Shown: positions 16,946-27,803, numbered from the stretch's first letter. The stretch: DNA of 64,000 nt from Streptomyces lydicus (GCF_001729485.1 NZ_CP017157.1:2108001-2172000); one strand, 5' to 3'. Translations and numbers: made by a program. Notes: generated by a model not told the origin, from the sequence alone.

Positions 16946-19900
16946 ATGCGCTTCGCGTCCACGCACTCCGCGACCACCGACGGCGCCACCGCCGCCTGGT
17001 CGCCCATGGACGGGCGCCCCGCCCAGCAGGGGATGTACGACCCGCGCAACGAGCACGACGCCTGCGGCGTCGGCTTCGTGGCCACCCTCACCGGCGAGGC
17101 CAGCCACGCACTGGTCGAGCAGGCCCTCACCGTCCTGACCAACCTGGAGCACCGCGGTGCCACCGGCTCCGAGCCCGACTCGGGCGACGGCGCCGGCATC
17201 CTGCTCCAGGTGCCGGACGCGTTCCTGCGTGAGAACGTGACCTTCGAGCTCCCCGAGGCCGGCGCGTACGCCGTCGGCATCGCCTTCCTGCCCTACGAGG
17301 CCCAGGAAGCGGCCGCCGCCGTCTCGGCGATCGAGACGATCGCCGCCGAAGAGGGCCTGGACGTCCTCGGCTGGCGCGTCGTCCCGGTCGCCCCCCAGCT
17401 CCTCGGCAACGGCGCCCGCGCCACCATGCCGGCCTTCTCCCAGCTGTACGTCGCCGACGGACAGAACACCGGCCTGGCCCTGGACCGCAAGGCGTTCGCG
17501 CTGCGCAAGCGCGCCGAGCGCGAGGCGGGCGTCTACTTCCCCTCGCTGTCCGCCCGGACCATCGTCTACAAGGGCATGCTGACCACCGGCCAGCTGGAGC
17601 CCTTCTTCCCGGACCTGTCCGACCGCCGCTTCGCCACCGCCATCGCGCTGGTCCACTCGCGGTTCTCCACCAACACCTTCCCGAGCTGGCCGCTGGCCCA
17701 CCCGTACCGCTTCGTCGCGCACAACGGCGAGATCAACACGGTCAAGGGCAACCGCAACTGGATGCGCGCCCGCGAGTCCCAGCTCGCCTCCGAACTCTTC
17801 GGCGAGCAGGACCTCGCGCGGATCTTCCCCGTCTGCACCCCGGACGCCTCCGACTCCGCCTCCTTCGACGAGGTCCTGGAGCTGCTCCACCTCGGCGGCC
17901 GCTCGCTGCCGCACTCGGTGCTGATGATGGTCCCCGAGGCGTGGGAGAACTCCACCTTCATGGACCCGGCCCGGCGCGCCTTCTACCAGTACCACTCCAC
18001 GTTGATGGAGCCCTGGGACGGCCCGGCCTGCGTCACCTTCACCGACGGCACCCAGGTCGGCGCGGTCCTCGACCGCAACGGTCTGCGCCCGGGCCGCTAC
18101 TGGGTCACCGACGACGGCCTGGTCGTGCTGTCCTCCGAGGTCGGCGTCCTGGACATCGACCCCGCCAAGGTCGTCCGCAAGGGCCGCCTCCAGCCCGGCC
18201 GGATGTTCCTCGTCGACACCGCCGAGCACCGCATCATCGAGGACGACGAGATCAAGGCGCAGCTCGCCGCCGAGCAGCCCTACCAGGAGTGGCTGGACTC
18301 CGGCCTGATCGAGCTGGCCGAACTGCCCGAGCGCGAGCACATCGTGCACACCCACGCCTCGGTCACCCGCCGCCAGCAGACCTTCGGCTACACCGAGGAA
18401 GAGCTCCGCGTCATCCTCGCCCCGATGGCCAAGACCGGCGCCGAACCGATCGGCTCGATGGGCACCGACTCGCCGATCGCCGCGCTCTCCGAGCGCCCCC
18501 GGCTGCTCTTCGACTACTTCACCCAGCTCTTCGCGCAGGTCACCAACCCGCCGCTGGACGCCATCCGCGAGGAACTGGTCACCTCGCTGATCTCCTCGCT
18601 CGGCCCCCAGGGCAACCTCCTGGAGCCCACCGCGGCCGCCTGCCGCAGCGTGACCCTGCCCTTCCCGGTCATCGACAACGACGAGCTGGCCAAGCTCATC
18701 CACATCAACGCCGACGGCGACATGCCCGGCATGAAGGCCGTCACCCTCTCCGGCCTCTACCGGGTCTCCGGCGGCGGCGAGTCGCTGGCCGCCCGCATCG
18801 AGGAGATCTGCGCCGAGGCCGACGCCGCCATCGACGACGGCGCCCGGCTGATCGTGCTCTCCGACCGGCACTCCGACGCCGAGCACGCCCCGATCCCGTC
18901 GCTGCTGCTGACCGCCGCGGTGCACCACCACCTCATCGGCACCAAGGAGCGCACCAAGGTCGGTCTGCTCGTCGAGGCCGGCGACGTCCGCGAGGTGCAC
19001 CACATCGCGCTGCTCATCGGCTACGGCGCGGCCGCGGTCAACCCGTACCTGGCCATGGAGTCCGTCGAGGACCTCGTCCGGGCCGGCACCTTCCTGCCCG
19101 GCGTCGAGACCGAGACCGCGATCAAGAACCTCATCAAGGCGCTCGGCAAGGGCGTCCTGAAGGTCATGTCCAAGATGGGCATCTCCACCGTCGCCTCCTA
19201 CCGCGGCGCGCAGGTCTTCGAGGCCGTCGGCCTGGACCAGGAGTTCGTCGACCGGTACTTCCACGGCACCGCCACCAAGATCGGCGGCGCCGGCCTGGAC
19301 GTCGTCGCCAAGGAGGTCGCCGCGCGGCACGCCAAGGCGTACCCGGCGTCCGGCATCGCCGCCACGCACCGCGCGCTGGAGATCGGCGGCGAGTACCAGT
19401 GGCGCCGCGAGGGCGAACCGCACCTCTTCGACCCGGACACCGTCTTCCGGCTGCAGCACTCCACCCGCTCGCGCCGCTACGACATCTTCAAGCAGTACAC
19501 CGAAAGGGTGAACGAGCAGTCCGAGCGGCTGATGACGCTGCGCGGCCTGTTCGGCTTCAAGTCCGACCGCGCCGCGATCCCGCTGGACGAGGTCGAGCCC
19601 GTCTCCGAGATCGTCAAGCGCTTCTCCACCGGCGCGATGTCGTACGGCTCCATCTCGCAGGAGGCGCACGAGACCCTCGCCATCGCCATGAACCAGCTGG
19701 GCGGCAAGTCCAACACCGGTGAGGGCGGCGAGGACCCCGAGCGGCTCTACGACCCGGCGCGCCGCTCCTCCATCAAGCAGGTCGCCTCCGGCCGCTTCGG
19801 CGTGACCAGCGAGTACCTCGTCAACTCCGACGACATCCAGATCAAGATGGCGCAGGGCGCCAAGCCCGGCGAGGGCGGCCAGCTGCCCGGCCACAAGGTC

Positions 19901-21547
19901 TACCCCTGGGTCGCCAAGACCCGGCACTCCACCCCGGGCGTCGGCCTGATCTCCCCGCCGCCGCACCACGACATCTACTCCATCGAGGACCTGGCTCAGC
20001 TGATCCACGACCTCAAGAACGCCAACCCGGCGGCCCGCATCCACGTGAAGCTGGTCTCCGAGGTCGGCGTCGGCACGGTCGCCGCGGGTGTCTCCAAGGC
20101 GCACGCGGACGTGGTGCTGATCTCCGGCCACGACGGCGGCACCGGCGCCTCCCCGCTCACCTCGCTCAAGCACGCGGGCGGCCCCTGGGAGCTGGGCCTG
20201 GCCGAGACCCAGCAGACGCTGCTGCTCAACGGCCTGCGCGACCGCATCGTCGTGCAGACCGACGGCCAGCTCAAGACCGGCCGCGACGTCGTCATCGCCG
20301 CCCTGCTGGGCGCCGAGGAGTACGGCTTCGCCACCGCCCCGCTGGTCGTCTCCGGCTGCGTCATGATGCGCGTCTGCCACCTGGACACCTGCCCGGTCGG
20401 CATCGCCACCCAGAACCCGACGCTGCGCGAGCGGTTCAGCGGCAAGGCCGAGTACATCGTCAACTTCTTCCAGTTCATCGCCGAGGAGGTCCGCGAGCTC
20501 CTCGCCGAGCTGGGCTTCCGCACCCTGGAGGAGGCCGTCGGCCACGCCGAACTGCTCGACACCGGCAAGGCCGTGGACCACTGGAAGGCGCAGGGCCTGG
20601 ACCTGGCCCCGCTGCTGCACGTCCCCGAGCTGCCCGAGGGCGCGGTCCGCCACCGGAACACCGCCCAGGACCACGGTCTGGAGAAGGCGCTCGACAACGA
20701 GCTGATCAAGCTCGCCGCCGACGCGCTGGCGGCCGACACCGCAGAGGCCGCGCAGCCGGTCCGCGCGCAGGTCGCGGTCCGCAACATCAACCGCACGGTC
20801 GGCACCATGCTGGGCCACGAGGTGACGAAGAAGTTCGGTGGCGCGGGCCTGCCCGACGACACCGTCGACATCACCTTCACCGGCTCCGCCGGCCAGTCCT
20901 TCGGCGCGTTCCTGCCGCGCGGCGTCACGCTGCGGCTGGAGGGCGACGCCAACGACTACGTCGGCAAGGGCCTGTCCGGCGGCCGGATCGTCGTCCGCCC
21001 GGACCGCGGCGCCGACCACCTCGCGGAGTACTCCACCATCGCGGGCAACACCCTCGCCTACGGCGCCACCGGCGGCGAGCTGTTCCTGCGCGGCCGGGTC
21101 GGCGAGCGTTTCTGCGTCCGCAACTCCGGTGCCACGGTGGTCTCCGAGGGCGTCGGCGACCACGGCTGCGAGTACATGACCGGCGGCAACGCGGTCGTCC
21201 TCGGTGAGACCGGCCGCAACTTCGCGGCCGGCATGTCCGGCGGTTTCGCCTACGTCATCGACCTGGACCCGGCCAACGTCAACAAGGAGATGACCGGCGC
21301 GGTCAACGCGCTGGACGACGCCGACAAGCAGTGGCTGCACGACGTGGTGCGTCGCCACCAGGAGGAGACCGGCTCCACCGTGGCCGCCAAGCTCCTCGCC
21401 GACTGGGATGCCGCGGCCGCGCGCTTCAGCAAGGTCATCCCGCCCACGTACCAGGCAGTGCTCGTCGCCAAGGAAGCCGCCGAGCAGGCCGGACTCTCGG
21501 AGTCCGAGACCCACGAGAAGATGATGGAGGCGGCGACCAATGGCTGA
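16946..21547 (+). CDS. gltB: Glutamate synthase (NADPH) large subunit
   Basis: A 1533-residue protein that makes glutamate from glutamine and 2-oxoglutarate with GltD. The class II amidotransferase domain opens at Cys40 in EHDACGVGF after a 39-residue propeptide to be removed. Ammonia is channelled to the FMN synthase domain ([49 protein letters not shown]). The 3Fe-4S cluster cysteines are in [22 protein letters not shown]-terminal beta-helix ([21 protein letters not shown]) completes it. ATG 16946 follows GGGAGAG; upstream in-frame starts at 16913 and 16934 are possible. The stop overlaps gltD by 8 nt. Confidence 0.97.
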   Translation: MRFASTHSATTDGATAAWSPMDGRPAQQGMYDPRNEHDACGVGFVATLTGEASHALVEQALTVLTNLEHRGATGSEPDSGDGAGILLQVPDAFLRENVTFELPEAGAYAVGIAFLPYEAQEAAAAVSAIETIAAEEGLDVLGWRVVPVAPQLLGNGARATMPAFSQLYVADGQNTGLALDRKAFALRKRAEREAGVYFPSLSARTIVYKGMLTTGQLEPFFPDLSDRRFATAIALVHSRFSTNTFPSWPLAHPYRFVAHNGEINTVKGNRNWMRARESQLASELFGEQDLARIFPVCTPDASDSASFDEVLELLHLGGRSLPHSVLMMVPEAWENSTFMDPARRAFYQYHSTLMEPWDGPACVTFTDGTQVGAVLDRNGLRPGRYWVTDDGLVVLSSEVGVLDIDPAKVVRKGRLQPGRMFLVDTAEHRIIEDDEIKAQLAAEQPYQEWLDSGLIELAELPEREHIVHTHASVTRRQQTFGYTEEELRVILAPMAKTGAEPIGSMGTDSPIAALSERPRLLFDYFTQLFAQVTNPPLDAIREELVTSLISSLGPQGNLLEPTAAACRSVTLPFPVIDNDELAKLIHINADGDMPGMKAVTLSGLYRVSGGGESLAARIEEICAEADAAIDDGARLIVLSDRHSDAEHAPIPSLLLTAAVHHHLIGTKERTKVGLLVEAGDVREVHHIALLIGYGAAAVNPYLAMESVEDLVRAGTFLPGVETETAIKNLIKALGKGVLKVMSKMGISTVASYRGAQVFEAVGLDQEFVDRYFHGTATKIGGAGLDVVAKEVAARHAKAYPASGIAATHRALEIGGEYQWRREGEPHLFDPDTVFRLQHSTRSRRYDIFKQYTERVNEQSERLMTLRGLFGFKSDRAAIPLDEVEPVSEIVKRFSTGAMSYGSISQEAHETLAIAMNQLGGKSNTGEGGEDPERLYDPARRSSIKQVASGRFGVTSEYLVNSDDIQIKMAQGAKPGEGGQLPGHKVYPWVAKTRHSTPGVGLISPPPHHDIYSIEDLAQLIHDLKNANPAARIHVKLVSEVGVGTVAAGVSKAHADVVLISGHDGGTGASPLTSLKHAGGPWELGLAETQQTLLLNGLRDRIVVQTDGQLKTGRDVVIAALLGAEEYGFATAPLVVSGCVMMRVCHLDTCPVGIATQNPTLRERFSGKAEYIVNFFQFIAEEVRELLAELGFRTLEEAVGHAELLDTGKAVDHWKAQGLDLAPLLHVPELPEGAVRHRNTAQDHGLEKALDNELIKLAADALAADTAEAAQPVRAQVAVRNINRTVGTMLGHEVTKKFGGAGLPDDTVDITFTGSAGQSFGAFLPRGVTLRLEGDANDYVGKGLSGGRIVVRPDRGADHLAEYSTIAGNTLAYGATGGELFLRGRVGERFCVRNSGATVVSEGVGDHGCEYMTGGNAVVLGETGRNFAAGMSGGFAYVIDLDPANVNKEMTGAVNALDDADKQWLHDVVRRHQEETGSTVAAKLLADWDAAAARFSKVIPPTYQAVLVAKEAAEQAGLSESETHEKMMEAATNG

Positions 21548-23000
21548 CCCCAAGGGCTTCCTGACCCACGAGCGCGAGATCGCCAAGACCCGCCCCGTCG
21601 AGGAGCGCGTCAAGGACTGGAACGAGGTCTACCAGCCCGGCTCCCTGCTGCCGATCATCAGCAAGCAGGCGTCGCGCTGCATGGACTGCGGCATCCCGTT
21701 CTGCCACAACGGCTGCCCGCTCGGAAACCTCATCCCCGAGTGGAACGACTACGCCTACCGCGAGGACTGGACCGAGGCCAGCGAGCGGCTGCACGCCACC
21801 AACAACTTCCCGGAGTTCACCGGCCGGCTGTGCCCCGCGCCCTGTGAGGCCGCCTGCGTGCTGGGCATCAACCAGCCGCCGGTGACCATCAAGAACGTCG
21901 AGGTCTCCATCATCGACAAGGCGTGGGACAACGGGGACGTCACCCCGCAGCCGCCCGAGCGCCTCTCCGGCAAGACCGTCGCCGTCATCGGCTCCGGCCC
22001 GGCCGGTCTGGCCGCCGCCCAGCAGCTGACCCGGGCCGGCCACACCGTCGCCGTCTACGAGCGCGCGGACCGTATCGGCGGGCTCCTCCGCTACGGCATC
22101 CCCGAGTTCAAGATGGAGAAGCGCCACATCAACCGCCGCATCGAGCAGATGCGCGCGGAGGGCACCAAGTTCCGTACGGAGGTGGAGATCGGCCGCGACA
22201 TCGACGCCAAGAAGCTGCGCAAGCGCTACGACGCCGTCGTCATCGCCGCCGGTGCCACCACCTCGCGTGACCTGCCCGTCCCGGGCCGCGAGCTGAACGG
22301 CATCCACTTCGCGATGGAGTACCTGCCGCTCGCCAACAAGGTGCAGGAGGGCGACCTGACCGTCGCCCCGATCACCGCCGAGGGCAAGCACGTCGTCGTC
22401 ATCGGTGGCGGCGACACCGGCGCGGACTGCGTCGGCACCGCCCACCGCCAGGGTGCGGCCTCCGTCACCCAGCTGGAGATCATGGGCAAGCCGGGCGACG
22501 AGCGGAACCCCAACCAGCCCTGGCCGACGTTCCCGATGCTCTACAAGGTGACCTCCGCGCACGAGGAGGGCGGCGAGCGGATCTACTCCGTCTCCACCAC
22601 CCACTTCGAGGGCGACGAGGACGGCAACGTCCAGTGGCTGCACCTGACCGAGGTGGAGTTCAAGGACGGCAAGCCGGAGCCGAAGCCGGGCACCGAGCGG
22701 AAGCTCCCCGCCCAGCTGGTCACCCTCGCGATGGGCTTCACCGGCACCGACCAGCAGAACGGCCTGGTCGAGCAGTTCGGCCTGGAGCTCGACGCGCGCG
22801 GCAACGTCGCCCGTGACGGTGACTTCGCCACCAACGTCCCCGGCGTGTTCGTCGCCGGTGACGCCGGTCGCGGCCAGTCGTTGATCGTGTGGGCCATCGC
22901 CGAGGGCCGCTCCGCCGCCCGCGGTGTGGACCGCTTCCTGACCGGAGTCAGCGCCCTGCCGGCTCCGATCAAGCCGACGGACCGCGCACTGACCGTGTGA
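21540..23000 (+). CDS. gltD: Glutamate synthase small subunit
   Basis: A 486-residue FAD/NADPH-binding flavoprotein that supplies electrons to GltB. Two N-terminal 4Fe-4S motifs are visible: [17 protein letters not shown], and [12 protein letters not shown] about 60 residues later. The FAD Rossmann motif is [17 protein letters not shown], the NADPH motif is [17 protein letters not shown], and the C-terminal FAD block is [24 protein letters not shown] 21540 lies inside the end of gltB, so translation is coupled. A terminator follows at 23072. Confidence 0.97.
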   Translation: MADPKGFLTHEREIAKTRPVEERVKDWNEVYQPGSLLPIISKQASRCMDCGIPFCHNGCPLGNLIPEWNDYAYREDWTEASERLHATNNFPEFTGRLCPAPCEAACVLGINQPPVTIKNVEVSIIDKAWDNGDVTPQPPERLSGKTVAVIGSGPAGLAAAQQLTRAGHTVAVYERADRIGGLLRYGIPEFKMEKRHINRRIEQMRAEGTKFRTEVEIGRDIDAKKLRKRYDAVVIAAGATTSRDLPVPGRELNGIHFAMEYLPLANKVQEGDLTVAPITAEGKHVVVIGGGDTGADCVGTAHRQGAASVTQLEIMGKPGDERNPNQPWPTFPMLYKVTSAHEEGGERIYSVSTTHFEGDEDGNVQWLHLTEVEFKDGKPEPKPGTERKLPAQLVTLAMGFTGTDQQNGLVEQFGLELDARGNVARDGDFATNVPGVFVAGDAGRGQSLIVWAIAEGRSAARGVDRFLTGVSALPAPIKPTDRALTV

Positions 23001-23071
23001 GCATCCGTCCCTGATTGTCCCGTACAACGTCGTACGGAGGCACGGGAACCGGGCCTCGGCCCGGCCCCCGT

Positions 23072-23117
23072 CCGCGGCGCCTGTCCCCTCCCCCCGACCG
23101 GAGGCCAGGCGCCGCGG
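23072..23117. terminator. Terminator between gltD and the flavin-reductase-like gene
   Basis: A perfect 12-bp outer stem (CCGCGGCGCCTG with CAGGCGCCGCGG) with an inner CCTCC/GGAGG pairing. It lies between converging genes and probably works in both directions. Confidence 0.7.
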
Positions 23118-23210
23118 CTCTTGCACACCCCGGGAACAACCCCCCGCCCCCACCCGTTGTGGCCCCGCAGGGGGGCCTTGCCTCCCTTACGGGATCTGTT
23201 CGCCCGCCCC

Positions 23211-23780
23211 CTACGAGCCGCGTTCGGCGGGATAGCGGCGCCCCAACTGCCGTGCCAGCTCCCGCGCGGGCGCCGGTACGGCCCGGTCCGGAGGAGCGGC
23301 CGACGGCCGGAAGTCGTGCACCGGCGGATGCCACGCCCCCAGGTCGATCCGGCGGTCGCTCAGCGGCAGCACCCAGCGCGGGTCGGCGTGCACCCGCAGC
23401 ACCTGCGCCTCGATCTGCGTCCATGCCCCGTCCGTCACCGTCCGCTCACCGACCCGGCGCGCCTCCAACTGCACCGGGCAGTGCACCAGTCGGGGCGGCC
23501 GTACCAGTTCGGACGGCTCCGTCCACGGTGCGTCCGTCGAGGGCGCCGTGGCACCCGTTGCTTCCTCGGTCCCCGTTGCGTCCGGCGGCAGATTGAACAC
23601 CACGTCCGGGCGTACCGCGAGATTCTTGGCGGTGCGACCGCGAGCCGGCAGCCAGAGGCTGACGACCGGGCCGAGCTCCCACCGGATCCGCAGCTCGACC
23701 AGGACGAATGTTCCGTCGTCGTTCTCCGTCGACAGCAGCGCCGGGGTGACCGAACTGCTCTTCTCCAGCGCGCTTTTCAT
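23211..23780 (-). CDS. Flavin-reductase-like (FMN-binding split-barrel) protein
   Basis: A 189-residue protein that looks like a divergent flavin reductase domain (DIM6/NTAB type). Recognisable parts are PVVSLWLPARGRTAKNLAVRPDVVFNLPPD, the strand VHCPVQLEARRVG, and TQIEAQVLRVHADPRWV followed by DRRIDLGAWHPPVHDFR, typical of the C-terminal half of this fold. The N-terminal half is poorly conserved. It may bind flavin or F420 without being a true reductase. ATG 23780 lies 7 nt after TATCCT on the minus strand, so it is probably leaderless. It is divergent from an ArsR-type regulator that probably controls it. Confidence 0.6.
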   Translation of the reverse strand: MKSALEKSSSVTPALLSTENDDGTFVLVELRIRWELGPVVSLWLPARGRTAKNLAVRPDVVFNLPPDATGTEEATGATAPSTDAPWTEPSELVRPPRLVHCPVQLEARRVGERTVTDGAWTQIEAQVLRVHADPRWVLPLSDRRIDLGAWHPPVHDFRPSAAPPDRAVPAPARELARQLGRRYPAERGS

Positions 23781-23789
23781 GCCGTTGAG

Positions 23790-23821
23790 GATAGAAGTCA
23801 GATGATTCGGTGCTCACCGAA
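23790..23821 (-). promoter_or_regulatory. Divergent regulatory region with palindromic operator
   Basis: A perfect inverted repeat, TTCGGTG-CT-CACCGAA (23806-23821), lies upstream of the minus-strand -10 box TATCCT, where the -35 would be expected. It is a good candidate operator for the adjacent ArsR-family regulator. Confidence 0.55.
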
Positions 23822-23841
23822 ATGTTATCAGAGGTTACTCT

Positions 23842-24609
23842 GTGTACATGAACCGATGGGACGCCGATCAGGAAAGCCTCACGGAGACCCCCGACATCGC
23901 CGCCCTCGCGGCGCTGCTCGCGGACCGCACCCGCGCCGCCATCTGCATGGCGCTGCTCGACGGCGGCACCTGGACCGCCGGTGAACTCGCCGAGTACGCC
24001 TCGGTGGCGCCCTCCACGACCACCGAACACCTCAACCTCCTGGTCTCCGGCGGCCTGCTCGCCGAGGAGCGCCGGGGCCGCCGCCGCTACGTACGGCTGG
24101 CCGGCCCGGACGCCGCCGAGGCGCTGGAGAACCTCGCCGGCCTGGCGCCCTACCGCCCGGTCCCGATCCGCTCCCTGGCCGAGGCCAACCAGCGCAGGGC
24201 CCTGCACCACGCCCGTACGTGCTACGACCACATCGCCGGCGCGCTCGGCGTCGCCCTGGCCGAGGTGATGACCGAACGGGGCCTGCTGGCGCGGGACTAC
24301 GGCTTGGTGCTGACCGCCGCCGGCGACCGGTGGCTGACCGCCCTCGGCATCCCCGACACCGGCCCCTCGGCCGCCCACCGCGCCCACGTACGCACCTGCT
24401 TCGACTGGACGGTGCGCCGCCAGCACCTCTCCGGCGCGCTCGGCGCCGCCCTCTACCGCCACGCGGTGGACCGCGCATGGATCGTCAAGTCCCCCACCAC
24501 CCGCATCCTCAGTGTCACCGCGGCCGGCCGCACGGCCTTCCGGGACCGCCTCGGCCTGCCGGACGAGGCCCTCTGCCCGTCCCTCGCGCCCGCCGCCCCC
24601 CGTGGATGA
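23842..24609 (+). CDS. ArsR-family winged-helix transcriptional regulator
   Basis: A 255-residue regulator with an N-terminal ArsR-like winged helix: IAALAALLADRTRAAICMALLDGG, then WTAGELAEYASVAPSTTTEHLNLLVSGGLLAEERRGRRRYVRLA. The C-terminal half repeats a second winged-helix-like stretch (RRQHLSGALGAALYRHAVDRAWI) seen in long members of this family. No Cys metal-sensing motif was seen, so the inducer is unknown. AGAGG precedes GTG 23842 by 7 nt; ATG 23848 is an alternative start. It is divergent from the flavin-reductase-like gene and shares the palindrome. Confidence 0.82.
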   Translation: MYMNRWDADQESLTETPDIAALAALLADRTRAAICMALLDGGTWTAGELAEYASVAPSTTTEHLNLLVSGGLLAEERRGRRRYVRLAGPDAAEALENLAGLAPYRPVPIRSLAEANQRRALHHARTCYDHIAGALGVALAEVMTERGLLARDYGLVLTAAGDRWLTALGIPDTGPSAAHRAHVRTCFDWTVRRQHLSGALGAALYRHAVDRAWIVKSPTTRILSVTAAGRTAFRDRLGLPDEALCPSLAPAAPRG

Positions 24610-24729
24610 GGGCCGGGCGCCGGTGCTGCGCGGGGGCGCGGCCCCACCGGCGGACCGGCCCCCACGGGACGGCTCGTGCGCGTCAACCGCAGTCGTTCCG
24701 GTACGCGTTGAGAGGGACGACGACCCGCC

Positions 24730-25209
24730 CTACGCTCCGCCGTCGTCCGCCACGAGCCGTGCCGGGAAGCCGCCGGTGGCGACCGGACCCCAGCGGACCG
24801 GCGTCACCCGGATCAGCGACTTGCCCTGCTTGCGCATGGCCTCCCGGTACTCGTCCCAGTCCGGGTGCTCCCCGGAGATGTTGCGGTAGTACTCCACCAG
24901 CGGTTCGACGGAATCCGGCGCGTCGATCACCTCGGCCTCGCCGTCGATCTGCACCCACGGGCCGTTCCACTCGTCGGACAGCACGAGGACGCTGACCGAC
25001 GAGACCCGCCGGGCGTTCCGGACCTTGGCGCGCTCCGGATACGTCGACATCACCAGCCGGCCGGAGTCGTCCACCCCGCAGGTCAGCGGCGACGCCTGCG
25101 GAGTGCCGTCGGTGCGGCGGGTGAGCAGGATCGCACGGTGACGGGGGCGGACGAGCTCCAGCAACTCGGGCAGCTCGACGCGGGTGTTGGTGGCGATGGA
25201 AGGGCTCAT
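24730..25209 (-). CDS. PPOX-class F420-dependent / FMN-binding oxidoreductase
   Basis: A 159-residue split-barrel protein of the pyridoxamine-phosphate-oxidase-like class that in actinomycetes often uses F420. Seen motifs are RPRHRAILLTRRTDGTPQASPLTCGVDDSGRLVMSTY, ERAKVRNARRVSSVSVLVLSDEWNGPWVQIDGEAEVID, and a C-terminal LIRVTPVRWGPV. ATG 25209 lies 7 nt after TACGCT on the minus strand, giving a leaderless transcript. The substrate is unknown. Confidence 0.82.
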   Translation of the reverse strand: MSPSIATNTRVELPELLELVRPRHRAILLTRRTDGTPQASPLTCGVDDSGRLVMSTYPERAKVRNARRVSSVSVLVLSDEWNGPWVQIDGEAEVIDAPDSVEPLVEYYRNISGEHPDWDEYREAMRKQGKSLIRVTPVRWGPVATGGFPARLVADDGGA

Positions 25210-25284
25210 GCGACCGAGCGTAGGGCGTGGAGTGCGCTCCAGGCCCGGTCCGCCGACCGGCGCGCCCGGCCGCGTCGCCGGCGG

Positions 25285-25773
25285 TCAGCCCTTCAGCAGC
25301 TGCTTGCCGGTGGCCGCGTCGACGACCTTGCGGCCGGCCAGCGGGCCCTTGAGCTGGATCTTCACCTTGTCGGTGGCCAGGTTCTCGGTGCACATCCCCT
25401 TGGCGCTCTTCCGCTTGCCCCAGCCGGTCACCACCACCAGGCCCTTGGACTCGTGGCTGCGCGCGCCGAAGTGGACGTCGCAGGCGCTGTGCCCGACGGT
25501 CACGGTGATCTCCCGTGCGCCGGTGTCCTTCGGACGGTCGGCGCCGACCAGCGGCAGCAGCGCCTGCTGCCGCCCGTGGACCGGCGACACCTGGGGCCAG
25601 TCCCGCACGATCTGGTCCGCCCGCTGCTCGAAGGCGTCCGGCTTCTTCGGCGGCGGGGCGCTGCCCACGGTCTGCTGCTTCTGGCCGCAGCCGGCCAGCG
25701 CGACGGCGCCGGAGACCGCCAGCGTCAGCACGGCGGCGAGCGTACGGGTGCGGGAGAGGTGGGATCCTCGCAT
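25285..25773 (-). CDS. Small secreted lipoprotein
   Basis: A 162-residue protein with a lipoprotein signal peptide: basic start RGSHLSRTR, hydrophobic core, lipobox LAGC with Cys29. The mature part has two further cysteines (SACDVHFG and KGMCTEN), possibly a disulfide. It contains VKIQLKGPLAGRKVVDAATGKQLLKG, a C-terminal block I recognise only as a streptomycete lipoprotein type. ATG 25773 follows AGGAGG with 6-nt spacing. It would be processed by Lgt, encoded in this window. Function unknown. Confidence 0.75.
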   Translation of the reverse strand: MRGSHLSRTRTLAAVLTLAVSGAVALAGCGQKQQTVGSAPPPKKPDAFEQRADQIVRDWPQVSPVHGRQQALLPLVGADRPKDTGAREITVTVGHSACDVHFGARSHESKGLVVVTGWGKRKSAKGMCTENLATDKVKIQLKGPLAGRKVVDAATGKQLLKG

Positions 25774-25913
25774 GACATGCCTCCTTGGTTCGGCTCTGTG
25801 ACGCACCGGAGGCGGGAGAGGTTCCGCAAGGGGGGATCCGGCCGTATCCCGCCCGGTGGCACGGCCGCGCTCCGCCCACGGCGGAAAGCCGGCCGCCGCG
25901 CCCCTCGGCCCGT

Positions 25914-25919
25914 TAGCGT
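25914..25919 (+). promoter_or_regulatory. -10 box of a leaderless MBL gene
   Basis: TAGCGT ends 7 nt before ATG 25927, and there is no Shine-Dalgarno sequence. This is the same arrangement as at 33166. Confidence 0.55.
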
Positions 25920-25926
25920 CCGCCGC

Positions 25927-26661
25927 ATGGACACCCTCACCCGGATCACCCCCACCGTCTGGCAACTCGCCTTCCCCGTCGGACACGTCTACGCCGTGGC
26001 GCTGCCCGGCGACGGTTTCGCCCTGGTCGACACCGGCGTCCCGGGCTCCGCCCCCGCCGTCCTCGACGCGCTGGCCCGCCTCGGCGGCCGGCCCGGGCAG
26101 CTCCGGCAGATCGTGCTGACCCACTCGCACGCCGACCACGCGGGCTCCGCGGCCGACCTGGTCGCCGCCACCGGTGCCCGGGTGCTGGCCGGCGCGCTGG
26201 ACGCGCCGTACCTCCGCGGTACCGCCCCCGAGCCCCCGCCGGTGCTCACCCCCGCCGAACGGCCGCTGCACGAACGGATCACGGCGGACCTCGCGGCCGC
26301 CGGGGGGCCGCCGCCGCGCCCCGTCGAGGTCGATGTCGAGCTGCGCGAGGGCGACACCCTCGACGGCTGGCCGGAGCCCGTCCGGGTGCTGCACGTCCCG
26401 GGCCACACGCCGGGCGGCATCGCCCTGCACCTGCCGGACAGCCGGCTGCTGTTCCCCGGCGACATCATCGGCGCCGACCCCGCCGGGGAGCGGGTGGTGC
26501 TCGGCCCGTTCAACGTCGCGCGCGAGGTGGCGGTCGCCTCCTTCCGGCGGCTCGCGGCGCTCGACGACGTGGACACCGTGTGCGTCCCGCACGGCGGGCC
26601 GGTCGTCGGCCGGGCCCGGGAGGTCCTCGCCGCGGCGACCCCGGAGACGGACTGGCTCTGA
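25927..26661 (+). CDS. MBL-fold metallo-hydrolase
   Basis: A 244-residue metallo-beta-lactamase-fold hydrolase. The binuclear zinc motif is LTHSHADHAGSA (HxHxDH), followed by the metal His in LHVPGHTPGGIALHL, the bridging Asp in LLFPGDIIGADP, and the C-terminal His in CVPHGGPVVG. It resembles glyoxalase II-like and lactonase-like enzymes of general hydrolytic function; the substrate cannot be assigned. It ends 12 nt from the end of the converging LacI-type gene. Confidence 0.87.
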   Translation: MDTLTRITPTVWQLAFPVGHVYAVALPGDGFALVDTGVPGSAPAVLDALARLGGRPGQLRQIVLTHSHADHAGSAADLVAATGARVLAGALDAPYLRGTAPEPPPVLTPAERPLHERITADLAAAGGPPPRPVEVDVELREGDTLDGWPEPVRVLHVPGHTPGGIALHLPDSRLLFPGDIIGADPAGERVVLGPFNVAREVAVASFRRLAALDDVDTVCVPHGGPVVGRAREVLAAATPETDWL

Positions 26662-26673
26662 CCGGGCGGCGGT

Positions 26674-27720
26674 TCAGCCGGAGTCGCGCGCCTCGACGCG
26701 GAAGGTGCCCAACCGGTGGACGGCGGGCGGCGTTCCGGGGCCGCGGACCAGCTCGTCGACCAGGCCGGCGATCCGCTCCGGCGGGGTGATCTCCGCGCGG
26801 ACACTGGTCAGGCGGGGGCGCAGCAGCCGGCCCAGCAGCAGGTCGTCCGCGCCGACCACCGCGACGTCGCCGGGGGCGCGGACGCCGAGGGTGTGGCCGG
26901 CGTCCTGGAGCGCGCGCATCAGCAGCATCGCGTACTCGTCGTTGTACGCGAACACCGCGTCCAGGCCCAGCCCGGGCCAGGCGGCGGCGAGGCGCGCCGC
27001 GGACTCCTCGGTGAGCGCGAGGTCGAGCGGGCGGACCTCGGCGTCCGGGTGGGCGGCGGCCGCGGCCCGTACGCCCGCGAGGCGGGGCCCGGCGCAGGCG
27101 GCCAGCCCCGGCTCGGCGGGCAGCACCACACCGATCCGGCGGCGCCCGCCGGCCAGCAGGTGCGCGCCGGCCCGCAGTCCGGCCTCGCGCTGGTCGAGCA
27201 GGAGGGTGTGGGCGCCCGGCGGCGCCACCGGGCCGTGGGTGAGCACCGCCGCGGTGCCGGCCCGGCGCAGCAGTGCGACGGCCGGCGCGTCCAGCGGCGG
27301 GCCGTGCAGGGTGAGCACGGCGGCCGGCCGCAGCTCGGCCCAGGCGCGGGCGGCGGCCAGGGGGGAGGCGGTGGGCGCGCCGTGCAGCACACCGGTGTAG
27401 CCGAGGGCGTGCAGCGCGGTCTGGAAACCGGCCAGGAACCGGGTGAAGAGCGGACCGAGGACCGGGACGGTGTCGGCGGGCGCGGCCAGCAGCACGATGC
27501 TGCCCCGGCCGGCCCGCAGACTGCGGGCCGCGGCGTGCGGGACGTACCCCAGCTCCTCGGCGGCGGCCCGCACCCGCGCCTGGGCGCGCTCGCCGACCCG
27601 TCCGGCGGCCTGCCCGTTCAGGACGTACGAGACGGTCGCGCGGGAAACACCGGCGCGGCGGGCAACGGCCGCGCTCGTCGGGGGTGTTGGGGTGGCCCGT
27701 GGGCCGGCGGGGTCAGTCAT
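26674..27720 (-). CDS. LacI-family transcriptional regulator
   Basis: A 348-residue repressor. The N-terminal HTH is TSAAVARRAGVSRATVSYVLNG, with the hinge region RVRAAAEELGYVPHAAARSL. A periplasmic-binding-protein-like ligand domain follows (GSIVLLAAPA, LLLDQREAGLRAGAHLLAGGRRRIGVVLP, VFAYNDEYAMLLMRALQDAG, DVAVVGADDLLLG). The ligand is unknown, usually a sugar or nucleoside in this family. The start could also be ATG 27732, but that has no room for a ribosome-binding site. It is divergent from an alpha/beta hydrolase gene with a palindrome between them. Confidence 0.85.
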   Translation of the reverse strand: MTDPAGPRATPTPPTSAAVARRAGVSRATVSYVLNGQAAGRVGERAQARVRAAAEELGYVPHAAARSLRAGRGSIVLLAAPADTVPVLGPLFTRFLAGFQTALHALGYTGVLHGAPTASPLAAARAWAELRPAAVLTLHGPPLDAPAVALLRRAGTAAVLTHGPVAPPGAHTLLLDQREAGLRAGAHLLAGGRRRIGVVLPAEPGLAACAGPRLAGVRAAAAAHPDAEVRPLDLALTEESAARLAAAWPGLGLDAVFAYNDEYAMLLMRALQDAGHTLGVRAPGDVAVVGADDLLLGRLLRPRLTSVRAEITPPERIAGLVDELVRGPGTPPAVHRLGTFRVEARDSG

Positions 27721-27788
27721 GCTGCTGGGCATCCTCGCACAGGGTTTTCGTCCGGCGGGCCGGGGCGCGGCACGTTCCCCGCCCTCAC

Positions 27789-27803
27789 TGACACGTGTAA
27801 CGT
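27789..27803 (+). promoter_or_regulatory. Operator-like palindrome and -10 box before the alpha/beta hydrolase
   Basis: TGACACGTGTAA with perfect core ACACGTGT (27791-27798) overlaps a TAACGT -10 box (27798-27803). A CG-centred palindrome over a promoter fits a LacI-family operator. Confidence 0.5.

Noticed and set aside
16688..21613. Very long minus-strand open frame (1641 codons) opposite gltB
   Set aside because: It mirrors gltB codon structure; the translation is Gly/Ala/Val/Asp/Leu-rich with no domain, and gltB is certain. Typical high-GC antisense frame. The same holds for long frames opposite the GH101 gene, pepN, trpB and polA.
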